From Staphylococcus simiae (GTDB lineage: Bacteria > Bacillota > Bacilli > Staphylococcales > Staphylococcaceae), in assembly GCF_002902085.1 (NCBI RefSeq), contig NZ_PPQR01000070.1, positions 37,974 through 101,973 of the forward strand: 64,000 bases of DNA, read 5' to 3'. Position 1 is the first letter of the stretch, and the number at the start of each line of letters is the position of its first letter. Position numbers and translations under genes: made by a program. Under the pieces are notes generated by a model that was not told the DNA's origin, did not search any database, and was given only the letters and a program-made list of their open reading frames with translations. Below, one piece after another: positions 32,849 through 41,315 of the stretch.

Positions 32849-33262
32849 TCAATTAGTTAGCTTATATTTTGAATTGTCATCTAGGAAAAACGATTTATCA
32901 TAGCTTGTCGGTGGTTGCCAAATCGTCTTCCACATTTTATTTCTGTTGTTAGCAAATAAACGATAACCTAGATTTCTTAGTGGCTTAGGTACTAACCATA
33001 ACACTATTCCTAATAACTTATGATAATTTGGTAAAGTTAACAATAAGTGAATAATAGCTTGTGATTCATATAATAACGTGTCACCTTGTTGAACTATGAC
33101 ACTGTTTTTATTTTTAGCTTGTGGATATTGTTCGAAAAATTGTTGTCCTATCTTACCTTTAATCGTGGCAAATTCAATATCCTTAGGTAATCCATGTCTT
33201 ATAAGCCAAATCACATAATTGTAGCAATAAATACAATTGCCATCATAATAAACAATCGTCAT
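32849..33262 (-). CDS. DCC-family thiol-disulfide oxidoreductase-like protein (DUF393)
   Basis: The 137-residue protein begins MTIVYYDGNCIYCYNYVIWL, which carries the DxxCxxC motif defining the DCC family, a thioredoxin-like group. The middle has KNSVIVQQGDTLLYESQAII, also typical. Role unknown. I start at MTIVYY, preceded by AAGGAGTGGAT; the 23 residues upstream in frame are dismissed. It stands alone between dps and the EVE gene. Confidence 0.88.
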   Translation of the reverse strand: MTIVYYDGNCIYCYNYVIWLIRHGLPKDIEFATIKGKIGQQFFEQYPQAKNKNSVIVQQGDTLLYESQAIIHLLLTLPNYHKLLGIVLWLVPKPLRNLGYRLFANNRNKMWKTIWQPPTSYDKSFFLDDNSKYKLTN

Positions 33263-33417
33263 GACTATCCACTCCTTTGCGAGCCTAATATATACTTTGC
33301 CTTCTTTTATTAAAATTAAACAATTATTCAACTTTATCTCTTAAAAAGTCATTTGTTTGTCATAATGTTGAATATAAAAATAGACGTGTGTCCATCCTTA
33401 CTACTCATTTGATACAT

Positions 33418-33459
33418 TAAAAAAGGCAATAAAGACTTGTTAACCAAATCTTTATTGCT
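33418..33459 (-). terminator. Intrinsic terminator of the EVE-domain gene
   Basis: Minus strand: GCAATAAAGATTTG pairs with the arm CAAGTCTTTATTGC, followed by CTTTTTTAATG. It starts 20 bp after the stop. Confidence 0.85.
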
Positions 33460-33478
33460 CTCATCTCTATATTATGAA

Positions 33479-34852
33479 TTAGTCGTGTTGATTAACTTTG
33501 ACAATACGTGTATATTTTAAAAATTGAGTTGAGTATTTCTTTTTAATATCATCAAGACTGTCATACGTCACACCTACAATATGCCAGTTAGGATTAAAGT
33601 GATAAAACGAATCTTTTTGTCTTGACCATGTAATCATATTACCATCTTTATTATATCTAGGTAACGTTACTTCATATCCTTCTAATACATTGATATAAGT
33701 TTGGAATATGTCAGGATCAATACGATTAAAATTATCAATAACTAGATAGCTTTTATCTTTTTTAGGCATAAGTTGTGTTATAAAACCTTCACGATAATAT
33801 AATGCTCCCGCTTCATTTGGCAAATATTTACCATAAAGCATATCTTCTGAAAAATCAGGATGTCCAGTCGTAATAACAGGATTAGCATTTGCTTTTTGTA
33901 ATAAGTCTTGTGCCGCTTTTAAACCTTCTTCTTTATCATCAACAACTAATAAGATAAATGGTTTCACTGTTTCTTCTTGTTCATCATCAAGTACATTTGT
34001 TTTTTTGACCATTTCAAACGGTGATTTCAAACCATTATGACTCATATCTAAGATAGCATCATATTGTGCTTGCGACATACTAGCAATGGCTTGTTTGGCA
34101 TTTTCTTGTAAAAAATATAAATTTTTTAATTTAGGATGCTGATTTAAGGCACTTAATGTGATAGGTGTAATATCTTTGTCATAATAAATCTCAATTGCCG
34201 TGCTATTCGTTCTACCTGGAATGGGTGGTTTCTCATGAATATGCTTTGATACTTCTCCAATACCAACGACAGATTGTTCTTTCTTTTTATTATAAAAAAT
34301 AATGTTGTCGCCTTCTTCAAGTTGCGTATAAAAATGATAACCATTGCGTTTTATACCGTTATACGTATGCGTAAATATCGTGTAGTAGTTACCTGGTTCA
34401 AATTCTTCTGTTTCAGATAAAAAGAAATAGCGTGGAATCTTAATGTCGCCACGACCTAATCCACTAATAAGATGAAATTCATCTTCTGTAATTTGATTAA
34501 ATAGTGTTTCTTTCATATTATTCATACGAAATTCTAGCGCTTCACTACGTTTTAAATAATCTGTCGTTAGTGATTTTAATTGCTCGTCAAAGCGAAATTG
34601 TACACGTATTTTATTTTGAGCACCTGTTTCTACACTAATAATTTCGCCACAACCAAGTAAACCTGTATCAGTTTGTACTTGATAAAAGATGACTTGATCA
34701 CCAACTTTAGCTTTCTTAAACGCTCTAAAACCTTGAGATGGATTAAAATGTGCACCTGATTCAAACAATGTTGTTTGACCTACCAAAGGCTCATTATGAC
34801 TCCAACGGTTATATCCACAATTCAACCAAAAGTAATTTGTTTCCTCTGTCAT
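33479..34852 (-). CDS. Tandem EVE-domain protein with a degenerate McrB-like AAA+ domain
   Basis: A 457-residue cytoplasmic protein. Residues 6-135 look like a first EVE (PUA-like) domain: NYFWLNCGYNRWSHNEP, then AFKKAKVGDQVIFYQ and GLLGCGEIISVE. Residues 152-270 look like a second: YYTIFTHTYNGIKRNGYHFY, EEGDNIIFYN, VVGIGEV, and a PGRTNSTAIEI segment. Residues 298-455 align in order with an AAA+ core: FILLVVDDKEEGLKAAQDLL where a P-loop should be, YLVIDNFNRIDPDIFQTYIN as a Walker B-like DEINR region, and NPNWHIVGVTYDSLD as sensor 1. The P-loop residues GxxGxGK[TS] are absent. EVE domains read modified bases and are found fused to McrB-like GTPases in type IV restriction. I start at MTEET (AAGGAG spacing). 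No methylase or nuclease is adjacent. Confidence 0.7.
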   Translation of the reverse strand: MTEETNYFWLNCGYNRWSHNEPLVGQTTLFESGAHFNPSQGFRAFKKAKVGDQVIFYQVQTDTGLLGCGEIISVETGAQNKIRVQFRFDEQLKSLTTDYLKRSEALEFRMNNMKETLFNQITEDEFHLISGLGRGDIKIPRYFFLSETEEFEPGNYYTIFTHTYNGIKRNGYHFYTQLEEGDNIIFYNKKKEQSVVGIGEVSKHIHEKPPIPGRTNSTAIEIYYDKDITPITLSALNQHPKLKNLYFLQENAKQAIASMSQAQYDAILDMSHNGLKSPFEMVKKTNVLDDEQEETVKPFILLVVDDKEEGLKAAQDLLQKANANPVITTGHPDFSEDMLYGKYLPNEAGALYYREGFITQLMPKKDKSYLVIDNFNRIDPDIFQTYINVLEGYEVTLPRYNKDGNMITWSRQKDSFYHFNPNWHIVGVTYDSLDDIKKKYSTQFLKYTRIVKVNQHD

Positions 34853-35046
34853 CTTCATACTCCTTATCTCACTAATCGTTATATTATCAATACAATGTTA
34901 CATGTTTAATTGGTTCATTTTCATGTTCATTAACGTATTTTTTACCAATAAGTATGTTATCTTATTTCCTGTTTCAATCAATTATAATAGACGATGCAAT
35001 AAAAACAGTTATCAATATTTTAACATATTTATTTTGCGATAAAACT

Positions 35047-35092
35047 AAAAAAAGACATCTCTTATGATACAAAAATTGTATAACGAGATGTC
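35047..35092 (-). terminator. Intrinsic terminator of the 76-residue membrane protein gene
   Basis: Minus strand: GACATCTCGTTATACAA pairs with TTGTATCATAAGAGATGTC, followed by TTTTTTTAG. About 40 bp after the stop. Confidence 0.85.
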
Positions 35093-35129
35093 AATATTGC
35101 TATGATATCCAAGTATGTCCTTATGTTAT

Positions 35130-35360
35130 TTATGATGGCGTCATAAATGTTCCAAACATAGGTAAAAGGTTTATCAATACACCACCAAATTTTAGTGATG
35201 AACTAATATCTTTATCTTTAAATGTTAAAATCGCACTAATTACGCCTATTATTGATACGAAACGCGGTACCCACATTGATGGATATTGTGGCATATGTAA
35301 AAAGACACCTAATCCTGATATAACGCCACAAATTAACGCTATATATAAAAACTGTTTCAC
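35130..35360 (-). CDS. Small integral membrane protein, unknown
   Basis: 76 residues with about three hydrophobic segments (FLYIALICGVISGLGVFL, FVSIIGVISAILTF, FGGVLINLLPMFGTFM). I do not recognise a family. It has a plausible ribosome site (GGGAGAGATATTA) and lies 30 bp after pmi on the same strand, so it probably shares the pmi transcript. Confidence 0.7.
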   Translation of the reverse strand: MKQFLYIALICGVISGLGVFLHMPQYPSMWVPRFVSIIGVISAILTFKDKDISSSLKFGGVLINLLPMFGTFMTPS

Positions 35361-35390
35361 TTAATATCTCTCCCAGATGGTATATGTTGT

Positions 35391-36329
35391 CTAAATATAA
35401 CTTATCATTAACGTAAAGTCGCCTTCAAAAACACTATCTAAATCTTCTGAGGTTAAAATAAAACTTGTCCCCATCGTTAATTTAAAGATAGCACCATCAA
35501 CAATAACTTGACCCTCACCTGCTAAGACAGTGACTAAGCAAAATTCTCTAGGTTTCATATAGTTCAAGGTTCCAGAAACTTCCCACTTTACTAAAGTAAA
35601 GAAATCATTTGACACGATATGTGTGCATTTGTGATTTTCTATAATTTCTGTTTCCGGCACAATATTAGGTAGAGGTGCATTATATTCGATAACATCTAAA
35701 GCCTTCTCTATTTCTAAGGGTCTATCTACTTGGTATTGGGCTTGACGATTGTAATCATAAACTCGATATGTGATATCAGATGACTGCATTGTCTCATAGG
35801 CTAGAATCCCGGCCGTTAATGTATGCACACTACCTGCTGGTATAAAGTAAAAGTCTCCAGACTTTACATCAATATATCTTAATCCTTCTTCCACTGTTTG
35901 TGCTTCAATATGCGCTTCAAATTGTTCTCTAGATTGTAATTCAGTACCAATTACAATTTGAGCCCCTTCTGTTGCATCAATAATATACCAACATTCTGAT
36001 TTCCCATATTGACCATACTCGTGTTCATAAGCATACGAATCATCTGGGTGTACATGTACGGATAATGATTCTTGTGCATCAACAATTTTAGTTAATAATG
36101 GAAAATCTTTACTAGGAAAATCTCCAAATAATTCTCGATGTTCTGCCCATACTTGATCAAGTGTTTGCCCTTGATAAGGTTCATTTGTGATGATACTTTT
36201 CCCATTGGGATGTGCAGACACACACCAACATTCACCTATATGATCATGGCTTAAAGTATAACCAAATTCTCCCAAACGTTGGCCACCCCAAGGCTTTTCT
36301 TTTAAAATTGGTTGTAAAAATAACGGCAT
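35391..36329 (-). CDS. manA: Mannose-6-phosphate isomerase, class I
   Basis: Interconverts mannose 6-phosphate and fructose 6-phosphate; zinc cupin enzyme. Zinc ligands are in SLSVHVHPDDSYAYEHE (about residues 92-108) and PAGSVHTLTAG. Starting at MPLFLQPIL gives 312 aa, with GGAGGT seven bases before the ATG; upstream in-frame residues are dismissed. Often called pmi in staphylococci. Confidence 0.95.
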   Translation of the reverse strand: MPLFLQPILKEKPWGGQRLGEFGYTLSHDHIGECWCVSAHPNGKSIITNEPYQGQTLDQVWAEHRELFGDFPSKDFPLLTKIVDAQESLSVHVHPDDSYAYEHEYGQYGKSECWYIIDATEGAQIVIGTELQSREQFEAHIEAQTVEEGLRYIDVKSGDFYFIPAGSVHTLTAGILAYETMQSSDITYRVYDYNRQAQYQVDRPLEIEKALDVIEYNAPLPNIVPETEIIENHKCTHIVSNDFFTLVKWEVSGTLNYMKPREFCLVTVLAGEGQVIVDGAIFKLTMGTSFILTSEDLDSVFEGDFTLMISYI

Positions 36330-36743
36330 TGTCATACCTCCACTGCACATATCATTTTCTATATTCTAATTCTTATGTTCTTACTCCCTCAATCACATCT
36401 GTTAAATCATGTCATTGTACAATGCTATATGTATATCAATCGTAAGTTATTAACTATATGTGATTGTATCATATTTTTAACGATACAAGATAAAGATCGT
36501 TTATTTTTTAAGTCATTATTGTAAACATTTACATTGTTAAAGTAACGAACTTTATTCTTTAGTCAAATGTTACTATTTTAATGTCAATTCATTATAACAA
36601 CCATCAACCAACTTTGATAGTTGTGTCATATTTAGTGAAAATATTGATAATTGTCAGGCTCCTTTTATTGTAAAAAATAAAACAATTATTTTATTTAAAT
36701 TTTATTATTACCCATACAAATATACGACACTAATTTTTGATAT
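36330..36743. other. Gene-free AT-rich region upstream of manA
   Basis: About 410 bp with no convincing frame. Repeated TTATTTT/AAATAA tracts make it strongly AT-rich. It should hold the manA promoter (a TACAAT-like -10 lies near 36420 on the minus strand), but no -35 is clear. Confidence 0.45.
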
Positions 36744-36791
36744 TTAAAATGCGCTCAACAACTTAGTTTATATACTAAGGAGTTGAGCGCA
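36744..36791 (-). terminator. Intrinsic terminator of the NAD(P)-binding protein gene
   Basis: Minus strand: GCGCTCAAC pairs with GTTGAGCGC, with an inner TTAGTATA/TATACTAA-type pairing, followed by ATTTTAAAT. It begins about 37 bp after the stop. Confidence 0.75.
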
Positions 36792-36827
36792 CACTACATT
36801 TATTTTTAATGATAATAACTAATGTCA

Positions 36828-37481
36828 TTATTTATATTTTGCTAAAGCTTCTTTAACTGTTGAATCTCCACTAATCACTTGGAATTCTTTATTTTTAAAA
36901 CCGTCTGATAGCACAACCTCTTTTAAAACAGTTGCCACATCTTCTCTAGGTATAGAACCTACACCTTCAAAATATAAATCTGTTTCGACTTTACCTGTTC
37001 CTGCCTCATTCGTTAATGCACCTGGATGTACGATCGTATATGTTAAACCAGAACGTCTTAAATAGTCGTCTGCATAGTGTTTAGCAATTGTATATGGTTT
37101 TAAATCTCCACTTGCGTCAAATGCTTGGCGTCTAGAATCATACGTAGATACCATGATATATTGTTGCACGTTAGCTTCTTTACTTGCAATCATAGATTTA
37201 ACAGCGCCATCTAAATCGATAATTATTGTTTTATCATCACCGGTACTTCCTCCTGAACCAACTGAGAAAACAACTTTATCAAAACCTTTAAAAGTCTCAG
37301 TTAACGTTGCAATTGAATCATTTTCAACATCAACCAATACTGCATTAATATTTTGAGCTTGTAAATCTTTTACTTGTTCATCTTTTCTAACACCTGCAGT
37401 AAACGTTGCATTGTCTTCAACAAGTTGTTGCACTAAATAAGAACCTACGCCACCATTTGCGCCAATAATTAATGTACTCAT
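36828..37481 (-). CDS. NAD(P)-binding atypical SDR protein
   Basis: 217 residues. The N-terminal Rossmann loop is MSTLIIGANGGVGSYLV and the family continues with VVFSVGSGGSTGDDKT, a YIMVSTYDSRRQAF strand and TIVHPGALTNEAGTGKV. This is the NmrA-like/atypical SDR pattern seen in stress-related oxidoreductases and sugar epimerase relatives. The substrate is unknown. I start at MSTLIIG, which has AAGGAGGAAG upstream. It is divergent from czrA. Confidence 0.88.
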   Translation of the reverse strand: MSTLIIGANGGVGSYLVQQLVEDNATFTAGVRKDEQVKDLQAQNINAVLVDVENDSIATLTETFKGFDKVVFSVGSGGSTGDDKTIIIDLDGAVKSMIASKEANVQQYIMVSTYDSRRQAFDASGDLKPYTIAKHYADDYLRRSGLTYTIVHPGALTNEAGTGKVETDLYFEGVGSIPREDVATVLKEVVLSDGFKNKEFQVISGDSTVKEALAKYK

Positions 37482-37550
37482 CTTTACTTCCTCCTTTTGT
37501 ATGTCATTACAACACATACCACTTTTGATAACAAATAAACAGCACACCTA

Positions 37551-37605
37551 TTGACACGACATTCAGTTCATATTAAATTAATATATGAACATATATTAAT
37601 ATGAA
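37551..37605 (+). promoter_or_regulatory. czrA promoter and candidate CzrA operator
   Basis: -35 TTGACA (37551-37556), 17-bp spacer, -10 TAAATT (37574-37579). Just downstream, TATATGAACATATATTAATA with a following TG (about 37582-37604) is an imperfect 12-2-12-type palindrome like the ArsR-family operator bound by CzrA. Placement overlapping the start site suits repression. Confidence 0.7.
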
Positions 37606-37619
37606 AGGATTGTCATATT

Positions 37620-37940
37620 TTGAAACAGCATGATAACTCTACCTACAACGAAACATTAGAGCGTGTCACAGATATTTTCAAAGCATTAGGTGATTTGAAT
37701 CGCATACGCATTATGGAATTATTATCGCAAGGTGAAGCAAGTGTCGGCCATATCTCTCATACTTTGAATTTATCTCAATCAAATGTGTCACATCAGTTGA
37801 AACTGTTAAAAAGTGTCCATTTAGTTACTTCTAAAAGGCAAGGACAATCTATGATTTATTCATTAGACGACCAACATGTTGCAATGATGTTAAAACAAGC
37901 AATTGACCATGCAAATCATCCAAAAGAAGGTGTTAAATAA
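37620..37940 (+). CDS. czrA: Zinc-responsive ArsR-family repressor
   Basis: Zinc/cobalt-sensing winged-helix repressor of czrB. 106 aa; the recognition helix region SLNQSNVSHQLKLLK-like stretch appears as NLSQSNVSHQLKLLKSVHLV. Alpha-5 metal ligands are kept: Asp and His in SLDDQHVAMML, and the two His of AIDHANHPKE. Translation starts at TTG after AAAGGA. The protein is clearly diverged from S. aureus CzrA as I remember it, especially at the N-terminus. It is followed after one base by czrB. Confidence 0.93.
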   Translation: MKQHDNSTYNETLERVTDIFKALGDLNRIRIMELLSQGEASVGHISHTLNLSQSNVSHQLKLLKSVHLVTSKRQGQSMIYSLDDQHVAMMLKQAIDHANHPKEGVK

Positions 37941-37941
37941 G

Positions 37942-38934
37942 ATGTCACATTCACATCATCATCATGACCACCATAGTCATGTTACAACAAATAATAAAAA
38001 AGTATTATTCTTATCATTTTTAATTATTGGTATATATATGATTGTAGAAATTGTTGGTGGCTTTTTATCCAATAGTTTAGCGCTACTATCAGATGGTATT
38101 CATATGTTTAGTGATACCTTTTCACTCGGTGTAGCACTGATTGCATTTATTTATGCCGAAAAAAATGCTACGACAACTAAGACATATGGCTACAAACGTT
38201 TTGAAATATTAGCTGCATTATTTAATGGTGTGGCACTTTTCATCATTAGTGCATTAATCGTCATTGAAGCAATTAAACGTTTCTTTGCACCATCACACGT
38301 CCAATCTCAAGAAATGATGACGATTAGCATTATCGGCTTAATCGTTAATATCGTGGTGGCTTACTTAATGTTTAAAGGTGGAGATACTTCCCATAATTTA
38401 AATATGCGAGGTGCCTTTTTACATGTTATTGGTGACCTCTTAGGTTCTATAGGTGCTATTGTGGCAGCCATTTTAATCTGGGCGTTTGGTTGGACGATTG
38501 CTGACCCTATTGCCAGTATTTTAGTTTCAGTGATTATTTTAAAAAGTGCTTGGGGTATTACTAAATCTTCTATAAATATTTTGATGGAAGGTACACCAAG
38601 TGATGTCAATTTAACTAAAGTTATTGATACCATTACTAAAGATCATCGTATTCATAGTGTCCATGATTATCATGTGTGGACGATTTCAAATGACATGAAT
38701 GCATTAAGTTGCCATGCGGTGGTTGATCATACGTTGACAATGGAAGCATGCGAACAATTATTAGAAACAATCGAGCATGATTTATTACATCTCAATATTC
38801 ATCATATGACCATACAATTAGAAACACCTAACCATAAACATGATGAATCTACATTATGTTCAGGTGGACATCATCATGCACATGAACATGACGAAGATAA
38901 TAACCATAAACACATATCACATCATCATCATTAA
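37942..38934 (+). CDS. czrB: Cation diffusion facilitator, zinc exporter
   Basis: Exports Zn(II)/Co(II) across the membrane in exchange for protons. 330 aa; the N-terminus is His-rich (SHSHHHHDHHSH) and so is the C-terminus (GGHHHAHEHDEDNNHKH), typical metal-gathering tails. Six membrane segments carry the transport-site motifs SDGIHMFSDTFSLG (TM2) and HVIGDLLGSIGA (TM5). The cytosolic C-terminal domain follows. I start at MSHSHH; the longer frame overlaps czrA. AGAAGGTG precedes it. Confidence 0.95.
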   Translation: MSHSHHHHDHHSHVTTNNKKVLFLSFLIIGIYMIVEIVGGFLSNSLALLSDGIHMFSDTFSLGVALIAFIYAEKNATTTKTYGYKRFEILAALFNGVALFIISALIVIEAIKRFFAPSHVQSQEMMTISIIGLIVNIVVAYLMFKGGDTSHNLNMRGAFLHVIGDLLGSIGAIVAAILIWAFGWTIADPIASILVSVIILKSAWGITKSSINILMEGTPSDVNLTKVIDTITKDHRIHSVHDYHVWTISNDMNALSCHAVVDHTLTMEACEQLLETIEHDLLHLNIHHMTIQLETPNHKHDESTLCSGGHHHAHEHDEDNNHKHISHHHH

Positions 38935-38943
38935 TCAAATATC

Positions 38944-39048
38944 AATAGCCCTAGCAATGAAGTTAATTTGAACCAAACCCCAAAAGTTAGACCTAAAATC
39001 TAACTTTTGGGGTTCACTTTAATTCAGACAATTGCTAGGGCTATTTTT
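38944..39048 (+). terminator. Long hairpin after czrB, with an IS-end-like core
   Basis: Outer arms AATAGCCCTAGCAATG / AATTGCTAGGGCTATT pair and are followed by a T run, so it terminates czrB. Inside, AACCCCAAAAGTTAGA pairs exactly with TCTAACTTTTGGGGTT over a 7-nt loop. The middle portions AGTTAATTTGAACC and GGTTCACTTTAATT also pair imperfectly, making one hairpin with arms near 45 nt. Confidence 0.7.
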
Positions 39049-39150
39049 AATGTGTAGTTACTACATTGTTATTATTGTCATTCATATTTGATCAATAGTT
39101 ACACCTTGGTAATTACAATGAAAGCCATCATTTTATTAGTAACTAGTTGT

Positions 39151-39885
39151 TTACATAAATTTATCAAAAATTAATTCTGTCGCTGGAACCTTTTTCTCTT
39201 TAAAGCCTTTAATAAATTCTTCATCATCATATTGTAATTTAACGCGTTCAATGTTAATGCCATGTTCACTAATAGTTACGATGCCATATACTGTGTTGGC
39301 ACCATTATTTAGTCCTACTGAACCAGGATTAAAATAGATTGTTGTTTTATCATCAAACATATGCAATCTATGATTATGACCAAAAACAATGAGATCCGCT
39401 TCTTTATCTGCAAAAAGTTCAGACATTGCTTGTTCTTCGTCTTTAGCTATAGGACTAAATGGTACTTGATCAATTGGCGCTTCCAACATATCATTAGTAA
39501 TTTCATAATGAATAAATAGCACCTTTTTCCCACATATATCTTCTTCTATATATCTAGGTAATTCATTTAGTGCATCATAATATTCTTCATCGAGATGCGA
39601 TTCAACCCAGTGATGGTGCTCATAAAATTTATCATATAAATATTCTGGATATGGTGTACCATTAACAACCGACATAATTGCCTCATCATGATTACCAGCT
39701 ATCATGGTCATATCTTGACGGTCAAATATCATATCTAATACTTTATTCGTTTCGTGACCGATACCAATATGATCTCCTAAATTATAAATTTTATCGATAT
39801 CTCCACGTCGATCTATATCATCTAACACACGTTCTAGTGCGTCTGCATTTCCATGAATATCAGTTATAATTGCAAATTTGCGCAT
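39151..39885 (-). CDS. Calcineurin-like metallophosphoesterase
   Basis: 244 residues with the complete binuclear metal motif set in order: ITDIHGNADALERVL, YNLGDHIGIG, IAGNHDEAI, a middle His (VLFIHYE), and IVFGHNHRLHM. This is the YfcE/ApaH-like serine/threonine phosphatase superfamily. The substrate is unknown. It is divergent from the downstream membrane protein gene and appears monocistronic. Confidence 0.9.
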   Translation of the reverse strand: MRKFAIITDIHGNADALERVLDDIDRRGDIDKIYNLGDHIGIGHETNKVLDMIFDRQDMTMIAGNHDEAIMSVVNGTPYPEYLYDKFYEHHHWVESHLDEEYYDALNELPRYIEEDICGKKVLFIHYEITNDMLEAPIDQVPFSPIAKDEEQAMSELFADKEADLIVFGHNHRLHMFDDKTTIYFNPGSVGLNNGANTVYGIVTISEHGINIERVKLQYDDEEFIKGFKEKKVPATELIFDKFM

Positions 39886-40014
39886 GACATGTCCCTCACT
39901 TATATAGTAATTTTAGCATATTGTAACATTTCAATGACCTTTTTATAAGATATTGATATGAAAATAAAAGGATTTTTGATATTGTATTTATATGAAGAAA
40001 AGGAGTGCATATTA

Positions 40015-41136
40015 TTGTTCACATATTATAAATCCGCATTTAAGAATGCAAAACCACAAAATTTAATCACACTTATATTTACAATTATTGCATTTGCGGT
40101 TGTATATATTGCATCTGCATTTGTCAGACAACTATTAGTTAGCTCAATTATGCCATTAAGTTTATACGCTCAATTCGGACAACAAGTCCCAGCACAAATG
40201 TATATTCAAATTGCTATCATCTTGTTAATTGCAGTACTATTAACTATATTTATTGGTTATCAACTTATTGTTGGTGCTATTAATGTCATGACAAGAGCTA
40301 TCAAAAAAGACAAAGTTCATTTTACAGACTTATTCTTTAGCTTTAAAAAAGGCCGTTATTTAAAAAGTGTTGTCTTAGCATTATTAACGACAGTTATTTT
40401 TATCGTATTAATGGTCGTAACATCATTATTAGGTACATTATACGGTAAGATTGTTAGTCCATTATTTACACAGTTACAACAAGGGTTAACAACAAATGAT
40501 CACCAATTAGCTATTATAGTGACTGTTCAAATCCTAATTTTATTGATTACATCCTTTATCACTTCAATCTTTGTCTGGGTTACATTAATCGCAATGATTA
40601 ATTACACGGTTGCTTTTATTGAAAATCCTAGTCAAAAAGTGATGACAAGTTTTAAGGCTGGCTTTAAAGGTATTAAAAATGGTCAAAAAACATGGTTCAA
40701 ATTCTTTATTGGTGTATTACTAGTCAACTTAATTATTCTTATCATTAATAGTCCATTATATTTACTAATGATGGTAGCTACTCAAAATGCATCACAATCA
40801 TTCGCGCAAATACTATTAACTACTGTTAAAATTATTACTCTTATCATAAGTATCATCTTATATTATGTCATCATGATGGGTATCATTCAGTACTTTGTTA
40901 ATCGTGGTCATAATGATAAAACGACAAATGCTAGTATTAAAGAAACTAAACATCAAGGTACAACACAACCATCTAGTAAAAAAGTAACAAACGCTAATGT
41001 AGAACATAAAGTTAAAGATACAGTAGATAACAAGAAAGATAACAAAGTTAAACAATCCGTTGATAATAATACGGAAAAGGTTAAAGATGATGTATCATCA
41101 ACAAAAGATGACATTATCGACAATCATAAACAGTAA
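40015..41136 (+). CDS. Multi-pass membrane protein with a long charged tail
   Basis: I do not recognise the family. From a TTG start (nine bases after GGAG) the protein is 373 aa and begins FTYYKSAFKNAKPQN. It has about six hydrophobic segments, for example LITLIFTIIAFAVVYIASA, AIILLIAVLLTIFIGYQLIV and IITLIISIILYYVIMMGII. The last 75 or so residues are hydrophilic and rich in Lys, Asp, Asn and Thr. An upstream ATG at 39958 in frame has no ribosome site. The membrane part resembles the glycerophosphoryl/DUF975-type layout loosely, no more. Confidence 0.75.
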   Translation: MFTYYKSAFKNAKPQNLITLIFTIIAFAVVYIASAFVRQLLVSSIMPLSLYAQFGQQVPAQMYIQIAIILLIAVLLTIFIGYQLIVGAINVMTRAIKKDKVHFTDLFFSFKKGRYLKSVVLALLTTVIFIVLMVVTSLLGTLYGKIVSPLFTQLQQGLTTNDHQLAIIVTVQILILLITSFITSIFVWVTLIAMINYTVAFIENPSQKVMTSFKAGFKGIKNGQKTWFKFFIGVLLVNLIILIINSPLYLLMMVATQNASQSFAQILLTTVKIITLIISIILYYVIMMGIIQYFVNRGHNDKTTNASIKETKHQGTTQPSSKKVTNANVEHKVKDTVDNKKDNKVKQSVDNNTEKVKDDVSSTKDDIIDNHKQ

Positions 41137-41195
41137 TTAAATCACTGCTAGTCTGGTGTATATCAAAGTAAGTTTCAATCAGACGCTAATTAAAA

Positions 41196-41237
41196 ATCCA
41201 GTTAACGCTTAAAATTAAGTGTTAGCTGGATTTTTTT
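41196..41237 (+). terminator. Intrinsic terminator of the multi-pass membrane protein gene
   Basis: ATCCAGTTAACGCTTA pairs with TAAGTGTTAGCTGGAT, followed by TTTTTTT. It is directly joined to the repeat that starts at 41238. Confidence 0.85.
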
Positions 41238-41279
41238 GGTTTTCTGCCAAATTGGACTGATACATAAAAACAGAGAACC
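41238..41279. repeat. Short copy of the GGTTCTCT/ACTGATA palindromic repeat
   Basis: GGTTTTCTGCCAAATTGG, then ACTGATACATAAAA, then CAGAGAACC. The left arm is nearly identical to those at 9918 and 11971; the right arm is reduced to AGAGAACC. 42 bp in total. Confidence 0.55.
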
Positions 41280-41315
41280 ATTGTTTATTGTATTTTAAGA
41301 AGTTGATTTGGTGGT

